Of a stretch of DNA of 64,000 nucleotides, positions 1-8,390 are shown one piece after another. Both the position numbers and the translations under genes were made by a program. The notes under the pieces were generated by a model that worked only from the letters and a program-made list of their open reading frames with translations, was not told where the DNA came from and did not search any database. Source of the stretch: 2-02-FULL-66-22 sp964576535 (lineage in GTDB: Bacteria > Methylomirabilota > Methylomirabilia > Methylomirabilales > 2-02-FULL-66-22); assembly GCA_964576535.1 (NCBI GenBank), contig CAZNWB010000005.1, positions 1 through 64,000 on the forward strand. Direction: 5' to 3'. Position 1 is the first letter of the stretch. Each line of letters starts with the position of its first letter.

Positions 1-1313
1 AGGAGTTCGGCGGCCTTGGTCTGGTTGCCGCCGGCTTGGCGCAACGCCTCCCTGATGATCCCCTGCTTGTAGTCCATTACCTGTGAGTGAAACTCTCCAA
101 GCTTCGCTGAAGGCAAGAAGGGGCCAATGGGCAAGGGGGCAACGGCACCCGGCAGGGCCAGGTCCTCGGTTTGGATGCAGTCCCCGGCGCACAGCACGAC
201 GGCCCGCTCGATCGCGTTGGCCAGTTCCCGAATGTTCCCCGGCCAGGGGTGAATCAGAAGGAGGTCCATGGCCTCCTGTGAGGTTCCGCGTACCGCTTTC
301 TTGATCTCCGCGGCGTACCTGGCGACGAAGTGCTGGGCCAGGGTGGGGATGTCCTCCTTGCGCTCGCGGAGGGGAGGGAGGGTGATCGGCACGACGTTCA
401 GGCGGTAGAAGAGGTCCTCGCGGAACCGGCCTTCCTTCACGGCAGCATCCAGGTCACGGTTTGTTGCGGCGATGACACGGATGTCGGTCCGGATCGGCCG
501 GGTCCCGCCGACCCGCTCGAACGCATGATCCTGAAGGACGCGCAAGAGCTTCGCCTGGAGACTTCCCTGCATGTCCCCGATCTCGTCCAGGAACACGGTG
601 CCGCCGTTGGCCACCTCGAATTTCCCCTTCTTCATCTGGTGAGCACCCGTGAAGGCCCCCTTTTCGTGGCCGAACAGCTCGCTCTCCAGGAGGGCCTCGG
701 ACAGTGCCACGCAGTTCACGATGACCAAGGGCTTGTCCTTCCGGGGACTCCACCGGTGGATCGCGTGGGCGAAGACCTCCTTCCCCGTGCCGCTCTCGCC
801 GAGCAGCAGCACGGTGGAGTTGGTTGGGGCCGCCTTGCGGGCGACCTCCACGGCGCGGCGAGTACGAGGGCTTTCCCCCAGGATGTCCGGGGCGCGGGCC
901 GAAATGGCATCCCGGAGCAGTTGGTTGGATTCCAGGAGTTGCCGGCGTTCCAGGGCCTTGCGGATCACGATCTCGAGGTGCTTCGGGTCGAAGGGCTTGG
1001 GGAGGAAGTCGTAGGCGCCTTCCTTCATGGCCTCGACCGCGTTCTGGATGGACCCGTGGGCGGTGATGACGATGGTGGGAAGGTCGATCGCGTCGCGGCG
1101 GAGGGCCCGGAGCAGCTCCATGCCGCTCATTCGTGGCATCTCCAGGTCGAGCAGCATCAGGGCCGGGACCTCTTGCTGGATGGCAGCCAGAGCCTCCTGA
1201 CCGTCCGCAGCCTGCACGACGTCGCATTCCAGGGCCCGAAGCCGCACCTCCAGCAGGCGGCGCGACGCCGCATCATCGTCCACGATCAGGATCCGTGCTC
1301 CTGCCGCGTCCAT
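1..1313 (-). CDS. Sigma-54 dependent response regulator, NtrC family (3' end cut by window edge)
   Basis: The reading frame is open from the ATG at 1313 down to the window edge, about 437 codons. The N-terminal receiver domain has the acidic cluster at D12-D14 and the phospho-acceptor D56, then the conserved T84 and K106. The central AAA+ domain has a Walker A motif GESGTGKE and the GAFTGA loop that contacts sigma-54. A FIS-type HTH begins near the edge (GGNQTKAAELL). It should activate sigma-54 promoters once phosphorylated. No partner kinase is visible on this side. A TTGACA lies at 1415-1420 on this strand about 100 bp upstream, but no good -10 box follows it. The start is the first codon of a complete receiver domain. 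Confidence 0.95.
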   Translation of the reverse strand, partial: MDAAGARILIVDDDAASRRLLEVRLRALECDVVQAADGQEALAAIQQEVPALMLLDLEMPRMSGMELLRALRRDAIDLPTIVITAHGSIQNAVEAMKEGAYDFLPKPFDPKHLEIVIRKALERRQLLESNQLLRDAISARAPDILGESPRTRRAVEVARKAAPTNSTVLLLGESGTGKEVFAHAIHRWSPRKDKPLVIVNCVALSEALLESELFGHEKGAFTGAHQMKKGKFEVANGGTVFLDEIGDMQGSLQAKLLRVLQDHAFERVGGTRPIRTDIRVIAATNRDLDAAVKEGRFREDLFYRLNVVPITLPPLRERKEDIPTLAQHFVARYAAEIKKAVRGTSQEAMDLLLIHPWPGNIRELANAIERAVVLCAGDCIQTEDLALPGAVAPLPIGPFLPSAKLGEFHSQVMDYKQGIIREALRQAGGNQTKAAEL

Positions 1314-1617
1314 GATCGGCCCCCGAAAAGGATCAGCCGTCAGCCATCAGCCGTCAGCAGGGCCAAGCGTGGCAGAGGCCTTATTTCGCGTACAATGCCC
1401 AAAGCCGGCGGGCGTGTCAACCTCTATCTGCGAGCGCCCGAGGCCCACACCGCCCAAATCCGCATCCAAAATCCCCAATCCGAAATTGCGGCGTCGGCCT
1501 CAGCCCCTCGCAGGCCCCCGCACCTCGCGTCCGTCCTCCCCAAATCGGAAATCCAAGATCCCAAATCCAAAATTGCGGCGCCAGCCGCTTGGTCTGTCTT
1601 GCTGGGGTGAAGGAAAT
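1314..1617. repeat. Spacer made largely of word-like wobble repeats
   Basis: This 304-bp spacer separates two divergent genes. At 1334-1359 it has CAGCCGTCAGCCATCAGC-type units. At about 1446-1577 two related blocks end in the same AAATTGCGGCG word, built from variants of AATCCCAAATCC. Both types recur elsewhere in the window. No gene is seen. A reading frame runs through it into the VUT transporter but lacks protein-like composition. Confidence 0.7.
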
Positions 1618-2262
1618 ATGTTAGGCTGCGCCTCGATGACGACAATGCTCGTTGGGCTTTACGTGGCCTGCGACCTCATCGCCAACGTGACCGCAGGCAA
1701 GCCGGTAGCCGTCGCCGGCATCGTGGTGCCCGCGGCGGTTTTCCTCTACACCCTGACCTTCACCCTCATTGATCTGATCAACGAACGCCTCGGAAAGGCT
1801 GGCGCGAGGCAAGTGATCGCCACGGCCTTTGCCGCGAATCTGCTCCTGGCGGGCTACGTCCAGTTCGCCATCTGGCTGCCGGCGGCGCCCTTCTACCGGG
1901 AAGCCGCCGCCTTTGCCGGGGTGCTGGGGAGTACTCCCCGCATCGTCCTCGCCTCGCTGGTGGCATATCTGGCCAGTTCGCTGGTGGATACGGAGATCTT
2001 CGCCTGGTGGCGCACCCACGTGGGCGGGCCGAAGTGGGCGCGCGTCCTCACCAGCAACGCCGCCTCCACCCTGGTGGACAGTGTCCTGTTCATCACGATC
2101 GCCTTTGCAGGGGTCCTCCCGGTGTGGCCGCTCATCGGGGGTCAATATCTGGTGAAGATGGGAGTCACCCTAATCAGTCTTCCCCTCATCTACGTGACTC
2201 GGGGCAGCGGTCAGCCCTCGGCTATCAGCTCTCAGCCTCGGAACTCGAGGGTGGTCGGTTGA
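1618..2262 (+). CDS. VUT-family (YhhQ-like) membrane transporter, putative queuosine precursor uptake
   Basis: 214 residues and about six hydrophobic helices. The N-terminal part (LVGLYVACDLIANVTAGK, then TLTFTLIDLINERLGKAGAR) matches the VUT/COG1738 pattern, whose studied members import queuosine precursors such as preQ0; that substrate is inferred from the family. The ATG at 1618 has AAGGAA just before it, and an upstream extension of the frame is repeat-derived, so it is left out. The last 15 or so codons run into a GCTATCAGCTCTCAGC-type repeat, so the C-terminus is probably repeat-derived and not conserved. Confidence 0.8.
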   Translation: MLGCASMTTMLVGLYVACDLIANVTAGKPVAVAGIVVPAAVFLYTLTFTLIDLINERLGKAGARQVIATAFAANLLLAGYVQFAIWLPAAPFYREAAAFAGVLGSTPRIVLASLVAYLASSLVDTEIFAWWRTHVGGPKWARVLTSNAASTLVDSVLFITIAFAGVLPVWPLIGGQYLVKMGVTLISLPLIYVTRGSGQPSAISSQPRNSRVVG

Positions 2263-2345
2263 GGGCGCGGCAGGCGCTGCCCGAAAAGACACGCCGTTGT
2301 GGTACGCGTCGGGGACGAATGAAGCTGAAGGCTGACAGCTGATGG
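2209..2345. repeat. Inverted pair of TCAGC-type wobble repeats
   Basis: The left arm (about 2209-2240, CTCGGCTATCAGCTCTCAGC) and the right arm (about 2318-2345, GCTGAAGGCTGACAGCTGAT) are roughly reverse complements. The left arm encodes the end of the VUT gene and the right arm spans the start codon of the helicase gene. The same pair occurs at 10269-10362. Confidence 0.75.
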
Positions 2346-5317
2346 CTGGCCCCTTGGTTGGAGCGAATCCGGCACTGCCGCCGATCCTGGAGGGCCTCAC
2401 ACCCGACCAGGAGGCCGCCGTGACCCACGGCGAGGGGCCGCTCCTGATCGTGGCCGGCGCCGGCACGGGGAAGACGACCGTCATCACCCGGCGGATCGCG
2501 TATCTGGTGGCGGCGAAGCGGGCCCGGCCGTCGGAGATCCTGGCCCTCACCTTCACCGACAAAGCCGCCGAGGAGATGGAAGGACGAGTGGACCTCCTGG
2601 TCCCCTATGGCTTCGCCGACATGTGGATCAGCACGTTCCACGCCTTCGGGGATCGAGTTCTGCGGGACGAGGGTCTGGCGCTGGGGCTCACCACGGATGT
2701 CAGGGTCCTCTCGCGCCCCGAGCAGGTGGTGTTTCTCCGGGAGCACCTGTTCGAGCTTCCGCTGAGCCACTTCCGCCCCCTGGGGGATCCAACCCGGCAC
2801 CTCCAGGCACTCGTGACCCTTTTCAGCCGGGCCAAGGACGAGGCCGTGATGCCGGAGGAGTACCTGGCGTTCGCCGCCGACCTTCTTGACCGGGCCAAGG
2901 CAAGCCCCGAGGATGCCGCACTCCGGGAAGAGGCGGCGCAGCAGGGGGAGCTGGCCGCGTGCTACGCGGCATACCAGCGCCTTCTGGCGGAACGCGGCAT
3001 GGTGGACTTCGGCGATCAGGTCCTCCTGAGCCTCCGGCTCTTCCGCGAGCACCCCTTGCTCTTGCAGAAGTACCGGGAGCGCTTCCGGTACATCCTGGTG
3101 GACGAATTTCAGGACACGAACCATGCCCAGTGGGAGCTGGTCAAGCTCCTGGCGGGCCCGGCGGGGAACGTCAGCGTGGTCGGCGATGACGACCAGAGCA
3201 TCTACCGGTTCCGCGGCGCGGCCATCAGCAATATCCTGGAGTTCACGAGCGTCTATTCCGAGACGCCGCGGATCGTCCTGAGACAAAACTTCCGGTCGGG
3301 CCAGGCCATCTTGGACGCCGCCTATCGCCTCATCCGCCACAACGATCCCGACCGGCTGGAGGTGCGGGAGCGGATTGACAAGCGCCTCGTCGCGAAAACG
3401 CCGGAGGGACCGCCGCCCCGCCACACGCACTTCGACACCGTTTCCAGCGAGGCCGATGGCGCAGCCCGGCTGATCGCCGAGCGGGTGGGGGCGGGGACCT
3501 GGACCTACCGGGACGTGGCCATCCTGGTTCGGGCCAATCGGGATGCCGATCCCTTCCTGCGGGCGATGAACCTGCAAGGGATTCCGTGGCGGTTCAGCGG
3601 GAACCAGGGGCTGTACGCCCGGCCCGAGGTCCGGCTGCTCGTTGCGTTCCTGCGGGTCGTGGCCGACCCCGAAGACACGGTGAGTCTGTATTTCCTGGCG
3701 GGCTCCGAGCTGTACGAGATGGAGACGTGGCAGCTCGCCCGCTGCGCCAGCGCCGCGAAGCGGGCGAACCGCTCGCTGCGGTGGGTGTTCGAAAATCTCG
3801 ACGGGACATCCGAGCTCGGGGACCTCGAGCTGGAGGCGCGGGCGACCGCCGAGCGCCTGCTGAAGGACGTGAAAGAGTACGTGGCCCTCTCCTGGGACCG
3901 GTCCACCGGCGAGGTTCTGTACCAGTTCCTGATGCGGAGCGGCCTGCTCAAGCGTCTGTCCGCGGCCGGAACGGCAGCCGCCGACACCCGGGTGGGGAAC
4001 ATCGCGCGCTTTTTCGAGATCGTCCATCGCTTCGCCGACGTCGCCGAACGGGATCGCGTTCCCCAGTTCATTCAGCATCTGGACCTCCTCATGGAGGGCG
4101 GGGACGACCCGGCGGCCGTGGAAGCAGACCAGGACGCCGATGCGGTCTCCGTGGTCACCGTGCACAAGGCCAAGGGGCTGGAGTTTCCCGTCGTCTTCCT
4201 GGTAGGTCTAGTGGCCGACCGGTTTCCGTCCCGCGGCCGGCGCGAGCCACTGCCCCTGCCCGATGCCCTGGTGCGTGGGATCCTCTCGGGGGGAGACTTC
4301 CACCTGCAGGAGGAGCGGCGGCTGTTCTACGTGGGGATGACCCGGGCGCGGCGCGAGCTGTTCCTCAGCAGCGCCCGGGATTACGGTGGGACCCGGGCCC
4401 GGAAGGTGAGCCGCTTTGTCCTGGAGGCCCTGGACCTGCCGCCGGCCGAACCGGCAGCGTACAAGGCGTCGGCCCTGGAGGCGATCCGGCGCCAGGCCCC
4501 GGCGGTGAAGGAAAGCGCGGAGGCGCTTCGGGTGATCCCGGATGCCGAAATCCTGGCGCTCAGCCACTACCAGGTGGATGATTATCTGACCTGTCCGCTG
4601 AAGTACAAGTACATCCACGTCCTGCGGGTCCCGATTCGCGAGCACCACGCGGTGGTGTACGGGAAAGCGCTTCACGATGCGATTTCAGTCTACCTGCGGC
4701 GAAAACTTGCGGGGCCTCAAGGGACCGGGCCCCGAGACGCCGCAGTGATCGAGGCAGAGGTCCTGGAGGCGTTCGAGGCGGCCTGGCAGAGCGTGGGATT
4801 TCTCTCGCGGGAGCACGAGGACCTCCGGCTGGAAGAAGGCCGGGCGGTCCTCCGCCGGTTCGTGGCCGAGCAGGAGCGGACGGGGAGCATCCCGACGGCG
4901 GTGGAACGGCCGTTCACCTTCCTCCTGGGGACCACCAAGGTGGTCGGCCGCTTCGACCGGGTGGACGAGCCAGATGGGCAGGCCATCATCATTGACTACA
5001 AGTCCTCGGCCGTCCGGGATCAGAAGGAGGCCGACCGGAAGGCGAAGGAGAGCCTGCAGCTCGCCATCTATGCCTTGGCCTACGCACAGATGACCAATCG
5101 GAACCCGGATGCGGTCCAGTTGCATTTCCTGGAGTCGGGCTTGGTGGGAAGCGCCCGGAAGACCATGGCGGACCTCGAGGAAACGCGGGCCACAATCGAG
5201 GCGGTAGCCCGCGGCGTCCGGTCCAGGATTTTCACTGCGACCCCCGGGTATATGCAGTGCAGCTATTGCGCGTTCCGGGAGATCTGCCCGAGCACGGCGT
5301 ACCGCGAGGCGGAGTAG
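2342..5317 (+). CDS. UvrD/PcrA-type ATP-dependent helicase fused to Fe-S RecB-like nuclease
   Basis: 991 residues. The helicase part has Walker A GAGTGKT (39-45), DEFQD (from D254), GDDDQSIYRFRG, the VTVHKAKGLEFP motif and LFYVGMTRAR. The C-terminal 250 residues form a PD-(D/E)XK nuclease with the IIDYKSS motif (D885, K887). Cysteines C751, C973, C976 and C982 fit the C-xn-C-x2-C-x5-C iron-sulfur cluster of AddB/AdnAB/Cas4-type nucleases. It probably resects double-strand breaks for recombination; AdnA-like or AddA-like roles both fit. No AddB or RecC partner lies next to it. The ATG sits in a repeat with no good ribosome site, so the true start may be slightly downstream, before GLTPDQEAAV. 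Confidence 0.92.
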   Translation: MAGPLVGANPALPPILEGLTPDQEAAVTHGEGPLLIVAGAGTGKTTVITRRIAYLVAAKRARPSEILALTFTDKAAEEMEGRVDLLVPYGFADMWISTFHAFGDRVLRDEGLALGLTTDVRVLSRPEQVVFLREHLFELPLSHFRPLGDPTRHLQALVTLFSRAKDEAVMPEEYLAFAADLLDRAKASPEDAALREEAAQQGELAACYAAYQRLLAERGMVDFGDQVLLSLRLFREHPLLLQKYRERFRYILVDEFQDTNHAQWELVKLLAGPAGNVSVVGDDDQSIYRFRGAAISNILEFTSVYSETPRIVLRQNFRSGQAILDAAYRLIRHNDPDRLEVRERIDKRLVAKTPEGPPPRHTHFDTVSSEADGAARLIAERVGAGTWTYRDVAILVRANRDADPFLRAMNLQGIPWRFSGNQGLYARPEVRLLVAFLRVVADPEDTVSLYFLAGSELYEMETWQLARCASAAKRANRSLRWVFENLDGTSELGDLELEARATAERLLKDVKEYVALSWDRSTGEVLYQFLMRSGLLKRLSAAGTAAADTRVGNIARFFEIVHRFADVAERDRVPQFIQHLDLLMEGGDDPAAVEADQDADAVSVVTVHKAKGLEFPVVFLVGLVADRFPSRGRREPLPLPDALVRGILSGGDFHLQEERRLFYVGMTRARRELFLSSARDYGGTRARKVSRFVLEALDLPPAEPAAYKASALEAIRRQAPAVKESAEALRVIPDAEILALSHYQVDDYLTCPLKYKYIHVLRVPIREHHAVVYGKALHDAISVYLRRKLAGPQGTGPRDAAVIEAEVLEAFEAAWQSVGFLSREHEDLRLEEGRAVLRRFVAEQERTGSIPTAVERPFTFLLGTTKVVGRFDRVDEPDGQAIIIDYKSSAVRDQKEADRKAKESLQLAIYALAYAQMTNRNPDAVQLHFLESGLVGSARKTMADLEETRATIEAVARGVRSRIFTATPGYMQCSYCAFREICPSTAYREAE

Positions 5318-5439
5318 CTAGGATCGAGGGAAAGAGTCGGGCGAGCTGTGGGGAAATGAGAGAGCCGGAGAATCGGGGACACGGAGAGTTGGAGAAGACA
5401 GCAGGTAGGAAGCCGCAACGCAGAACGCAGAGGAGTGGG

Positions 5440-5492
5440 GAAGCTTTGGTGTCGGGAATTCCGCAATCCGCATTCCGCAGTCCGCAATAGGG
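5440..5492. repeat. ATTCCGCAATCCGC wobble repeat in helicase-ABM spacer
   Basis: The unit ATTCCGCAATCCGC is repeated with changes three times just before the ABM gene. Its mirror (GGAATGCGGAATGCGG) is at 61970-62006. The rest of the 5318-5502 spacer holds purine-rich AGAACGCAGAGG-type words and no gene. Confidence 0.6.
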
Positions 5493-5502
5493 AGAAGCGG
5501 TC

Positions 5503-5865
5503 ATGGGGGTCCGTGTGGTCATCCAGCGGTGGGTCCGGTACGGTCGCGAGACGGAGTTGCGTCGCGCGCTGGAGCAGATGCGGGTGCAGGCGTTGAACCA
5601 GCCCGGGTATGTCAGCGGCGAGACCCTCCGCTGCCCCAGCGACCCGTCGCTCTGGGTCGTGATCAGCACCTGGGAGACGATGGCAGACTGGCAGCGGTGG
5701 GCTCAGGGACCGGACCGCACGGAGTTCGACTCCCGGATCGCCCACCTGGTTGAGGCGCCCACCCAGGTATTGGTCCTGGAGTCCATCGGGATGGATCAAC
5801 CGCCTCACGCGGGCATGGATCTCAGGTCGGAACTCCAGGGCGGCACCCAGCGCAATGTCGAATAA
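5503..5865 (+). CDS. Antibiotic biosynthesis monooxygenase (ABM) domain protein
   Basis: 120 residues; the first 95 are a single ABM ferredoxin-like fold, with VVIQRWVRYGRE at the N-terminus, the conserved QPGYVSGETLR turn and WVVISTWETMADWQRW. Such small dimeric proteins are cofactor-free oxygenases or heme/quinone-acting enzymes; the substrate cannot be told. GGGAGAAG precedes the ATG. The last residues (about 108-120) run into the AATGTCGAATAACGAA repeat, so the C-terminal tail is probably not conserved. Confidence 0.8.
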   Translation: MGVRVVIQRWVRYGRETELRRALEQMRVQALNQPGYVSGETLRCPSDPSLWVVISTWETMADWQRWAQGPDRTEFDSRIAHLVEAPTQVLVLESIGMDQPPHAGMDLRSELQGGTQRNVE

Positions 5866-5872
5866 CGAACAC

Positions 5873-5986
5873 GGAATGTCGAATGATGAACGCCGCGGGG
5901 TAAGGACTCTGGAGGTCCCTCTCCTTCGAAATTCATCATTCGATGTTCGACATTCGATATTTGCTTCCCTTGTTTCCTGTTTGGTT
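5873..5986. repeat. Left arm of 114-bp inverted repeat
   Basis: By eye this matches the reverse complement of 7561-7674 with four mismatches in 114 bases. The arm can itself fold, because AATGTCGAATGATGAA is followed by TTCATCATTCGATG and then ATTCGATATT. The two arms enclose a HAD gene and a flavin reductase gene. I found no target-site duplication or transposase. Confidence 0.9.
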
Positions 5987-6040
5987 CCCCGGCTTCAAGT
6001 CGGGGGGCAGGATTCCTACTCTTGAGGTGTCAGCCCCATT

Positions 6041-6104
6041 CGATCTTGGCGTCCCGGGTACCCAGTCCCGCAAAGCGGGACGCTGGGTGTCCTTGGCGGT
6101 TGGA
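6041..6104. repeat. GGTACCCAG...CTGGGTG hairpin repeat
   Basis: CTTGGCGTCCCGGGTACCCAG, an inner CCCGCAAAGCGGG hairpin, then GCTGGGTGTCCTTGGCGG form a nested inverted repeat. Relatives are at 12493-12540 and 47201-47247. It sits directly before the HAD gene and may be transcribed with it. Confidence 0.7.
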
Positions 6105-6115
6105 AGGGGAGTCGC

Positions 6116-6721
6116 GTGCCGAGAAGTTTGCGAATCGGGGTAGACGTGGACGACGTGCTGGCGGAATCGCTGCCCGGATACCTGGAGGCGTTCCGGCAGC
6201 GCTTCGGCCACGAGGTGAAGATCGAGGAGGCGGCCTGGGAAATCTTCCGCCGCTACCCGGAGATCTCGGCCACCCAGATGTGGGGGTTCTTCAGCGAGCT
6301 GGAGGCGAGCGATTTCCTGGGGACCCGCCCCCTCTATCCCGAGGCGGTGGAGGCCGTTCGGACCCTGTCGGCCAGCGGGCACCGCCTGTTCGTGGTGACG
6401 GGACGCCTGAGCCAGCACCGGGAGCATACCCGCCGCCTCCTGGAACGCGGAGGGCTTCTGGGCGTGTTCGAGGATCTGGTGCACCGGGATGGAGAGCCGG
6501 CGCCTGAATACAAGACGCGTATGGTCCGGCAGCTACGGTTGGACCTTTTGATCGAGGATGAGTTGCACGTGGCCCTGGCGGCCTCGGCGGTCCCTATCCC
6601 AGTCTTGCTCTTCGACCGGCCCTGGAATCAAGGGGAGCTGCCAGCGGGGATCACCCGTGTGACCGCGTGGTCTCAGGTGCTTCAGCTGATCGCGGCGCAG
6701 GCGTCGTCCCGTTCCGGGTGA
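6116..6721 (+). CDS. HAD-superfamily 5'(3')-deoxyribonucleotidase-like phosphatase
   Basis: 201 residues with a GTG start behind GGAAGGGGA. The N-terminal DVDDVLAES matches the DxDxV nucleophile loop of the NT5C/COG5663 group. FVVTGR carries motif II (T), and LDLLIEDELHVA the terminal acidic motif. RPWN near the C-terminus is usual for this group. It probably dephosphorylates a nucleotide or similar small phosphate; the exact substrate is unknown. It lies inside the 114-bp inverted-repeat pair. Confidence 0.8.
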   Translation: MPRSLRIGVDVDDVLAESLPGYLEAFRQRFGHEVKIEEAAWEIFRRYPEISATQMWGFFSELEASDFLGTRPLYPEAVEAVRTLSASGHRLFVVTGRLSQHREHTRRLLERGGLLGVFEDLVHRDGEPAPEYKTRMVRQLRLDLLIEDELHVALAASAVPIPVLLFDRPWNQGELPAGITRVTAWSQVLQLIAAQASSRSG

Positions 6722-6726
6722 CATCT

Positions 6727-6911
6727 TTGATCCACAGATTACCCTTCGGCAGGCTCAGGGCTTGCGGCGCGCTCAGCCGAGCGGCCCCGTGTGCAATCGA
6801 GGGGCGCAGATTGCGCAGACCCCCCTCCCATTTCCCTCCCCCTCTTGAGGGGGGAGGGTTCGGGTGGGGGTGAAATCTGCGATCCCGCCCCGGGGCGGGA
6901 CTGCGGATAGA
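6727..6911. repeat. CACAGATT...AATCTGCGG composite inverted repeat
   Basis: The outer words ATCCACAGATTA and CTGCGGATAGAT enclose a CCCCCTCCC...GGGGGGAGGGTTCGGG inner hairpin. The same composite is at 8236-8350 and a relative at 22570-22738. No gene is seen within it. Confidence 0.75.
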
Positions 6912-6946
6912 TGCTGGTCGTTTTACTGAGGTTGGAGGTGAAGGCG

Positions 6947-7546
6947 ATGGGCAAAGTCACCGTCGAGACAAGCGCCCTGCTCGTTCCCGCGCCGGTCGTC
7001 TTGCTGTCATCCGTGGGCGAGACGGGAACCCCGAACGTAATGGGCTTGTCCTGGGCAGGCGTGGCCTGCGGAACCCCACCCATGGTCAGTGTGGCGATCC
7101 GTCCGGAGCGCGTGTCCTACCGCCTGATTCGAGAGACCGGGGAATTCACCCTGAATATCCCGCCGGCATCGCTCGTGCGGGCGGTGGATTTCTGCGGGAT
7201 GGTCTCCGGGCAAGAGCGCGACAAGTTTGCCGAGGCCCGCCTGACGCCCATTGCCGGCCTGAAGGTCCGAGCCCCCTTGATCCGCGAGTGTCCCGTGAAC
7301 CTGGAGTGCGTCGTCCGCCATTCGTTGGTCCTGGGGTCCCATGTTCTCTTCGTGGCGGAGGTGGTCGCGCTGCACGCCGATGAAGAGGTGGTGGAGGAGG
7401 GGGCCATCATCGCAGGTCGCGTGGCGCCCCTGGTGTACGACCCCTTCGGCGGCGATTACTGGAACCTGAAAGAGGTCGTGGCCCATCACGGCTTCAGCGG
7501 GGGGACCATGCCGGGTCGGACCGAGGCGGGTCCGGCAAGGCCCTGA
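6947..7546 (+). CDS. Flavin reductase family protein (flavoredoxin-like)
   Basis: 199 residues of the FMN-binding split-barrel fold. PNVMGLSWAGVACGTPPMVSVAI and GEFTLNIP are the usual FMN-contact stretches. Members reduce FMN with NAD(P)H or pass electrons as flavoredoxins. The ATG at 6947 has a strong GGAGGTGA site seven bases upstream; the longer frame from 6911 lacks this, so it is not used. The gene is the second of two inside the 114-bp inverted repeat. Confidence 0.88.
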   Translation: MGKVTVETSALLVPAPVVLLSSVGETGTPNVMGLSWAGVACGTPPMVSVAIRPERVSYRLIRETGEFTLNIPPASLVRAVDFCGMVSGQERDKFAEARLTPIAGLKVRAPLIRECPVNLECVVRHSLVLGSHVLFVAEVVALHADEEVVEEGAIIAGRVAPLVYDPFGGDYWNLKEVVAHHGFSGGTMPGRTEAGPARP

Positions 7547-7560
7547 CCCGGCCTAGCCAG

Positions 7561-7674
7561 AACCAAACAGGAAACAAGGGAAGCAAATATCGAATGTCGA
7601 ACATCGAATGATGAATTTCGAAGGAGAGGGATCTCCGGAGTCCTTTCCCCGCGGCGTTCGTCATTCGACATTCC
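7561..7674. repeat. Right arm of 114-bp inverted repeat
   Basis: This mirrors 5873-5986. It starts with AACCAAACAGGAAACAAGGG and ends in TCATTCGACATTCC. The spacing between the arms is 1574 bp. Confidence 0.9.
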
Positions 7675-7693
7675 CGAGGATGGGAGACCCATC

Positions 7694-8209
7694 GTGCCTG
7701 ACGCCGTGCCGCCCGACACGTTGAACGAGATCGGGGTCCTCAAGCGCCGCGAAATCGAGGCGCGGATCCTGGCCCCACTGGTCAACGCCTTTGCGGCGGA
7801 GTTCGGGCGAGAGCGGGTGATCGATATTGCCAAGCGGGTGATCGTGGGGATCGCGCGCCGGCAGGGAAAGGCGCTTGCGGAGCAGCTTGGGGGGAGCAGC
7901 CTGGCTCACTTCGTGTCGGGGAAGGACCCGTGGGTCAAAGGCGATGCCCTCCAGATCGAGGTTCTGGAGGCAGGCAACACGACCTACAGCTTCAACGTGA
8001 CCCGTTGCCGGTATGCGGAGATGTACCGTGCCCTGGGCATTCCCGAGCTGGGTGCTGTGCTCTCCTGCGGCCGGGACTTCGCCTTGGGCGAGGGCTTCAA
8101 CCCGGACCTGAAGCTCACCCGAACCCAGACCATCATGGAGGGAGCCCCGTACTGCGACTTCCGCTACCGCATGGAGGCCCCACCCGAGGCAAAGAAGTCC
8201 GCAGAGTAG
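7694..8209 (+). CDS. L-2-amino-thiazoline-4-carboxylic acid hydrolase-like protein
   Basis: 171 residues with a GTG start. The pattern FNVTRCRYAEMYRALGIPELG, then SCGRDFALGEGFNPDLKLTRTQTIMEG and CDFRYRM, is that of the ATC hydrolase-like family (PF14196). Two conserved cysteines and an RTQTI segment are present. The founding member opens a thiazoline ring in cysteine formation, but most members have no known substrate, so only the family is asserted. Start choice is weak because no clear ribosome site is seen. Confidence 0.75.
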   Translation: MPDAVPPDTLNEIGVLKRREIEARILAPLVNAFAAEFGRERVIDIAKRVIVGIARRQGKALAEQLGGSSLAHFVSGKDPWVKGDALQIEVLEAGNTTYSFNVTRCRYAEMYRALGIPELGAVLSCGRDFALGEGFNPDLKLTRTQTIMEGAPYCDFRYRMEAPPEAKKSAE

Positions 8210-8235
8210 CGTACAAGGGGAAGCAAAGACTTCCT

Positions 8236-8350
8236 TCATCCACAGATGATGCGGACTTCGCAGATTATACGGACCCCCCTCCCAGTTCCTCCCCCTCAGA
8301 GGGGGGAGGGTTCGGGTGGGGGCGAAATCTGCGGAATCTGCGGATAAATT
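8236..8350. repeat. CACAGATG...AATCTGCGGATA composite inverted repeat
   Basis: Second copy of the composite at 6727-6911: ATCCACAGATGATGCGG, a CCCCCCTCCC hairpin with GGTTCGGGTGGGGG, then AATCTGCGGATAAATT. Confidence 0.75.
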
Positions 8351-8390
8351 GAAGGTCTTTCCCGGGCTTTCGGTGGAGTGGAGGTCCTGC

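Noticed and set aside
1415..1420. Promoter of the first NtrC-type gene
   Set aside because: A perfect TTGACA on the minus strand, but the hexamer 17 bp later is CATTGT and no TAnnnT is near.
2225..4165. 646-codon minus-strand frame
   Set aside because: It is antisense to the helicase gene, which has clear motifs on the plus strand.
5873..7674. Insertion sequence or composite transposon
   Set aside because: No transposase and no target-site duplication; kept only as an inverted-repeat pair.
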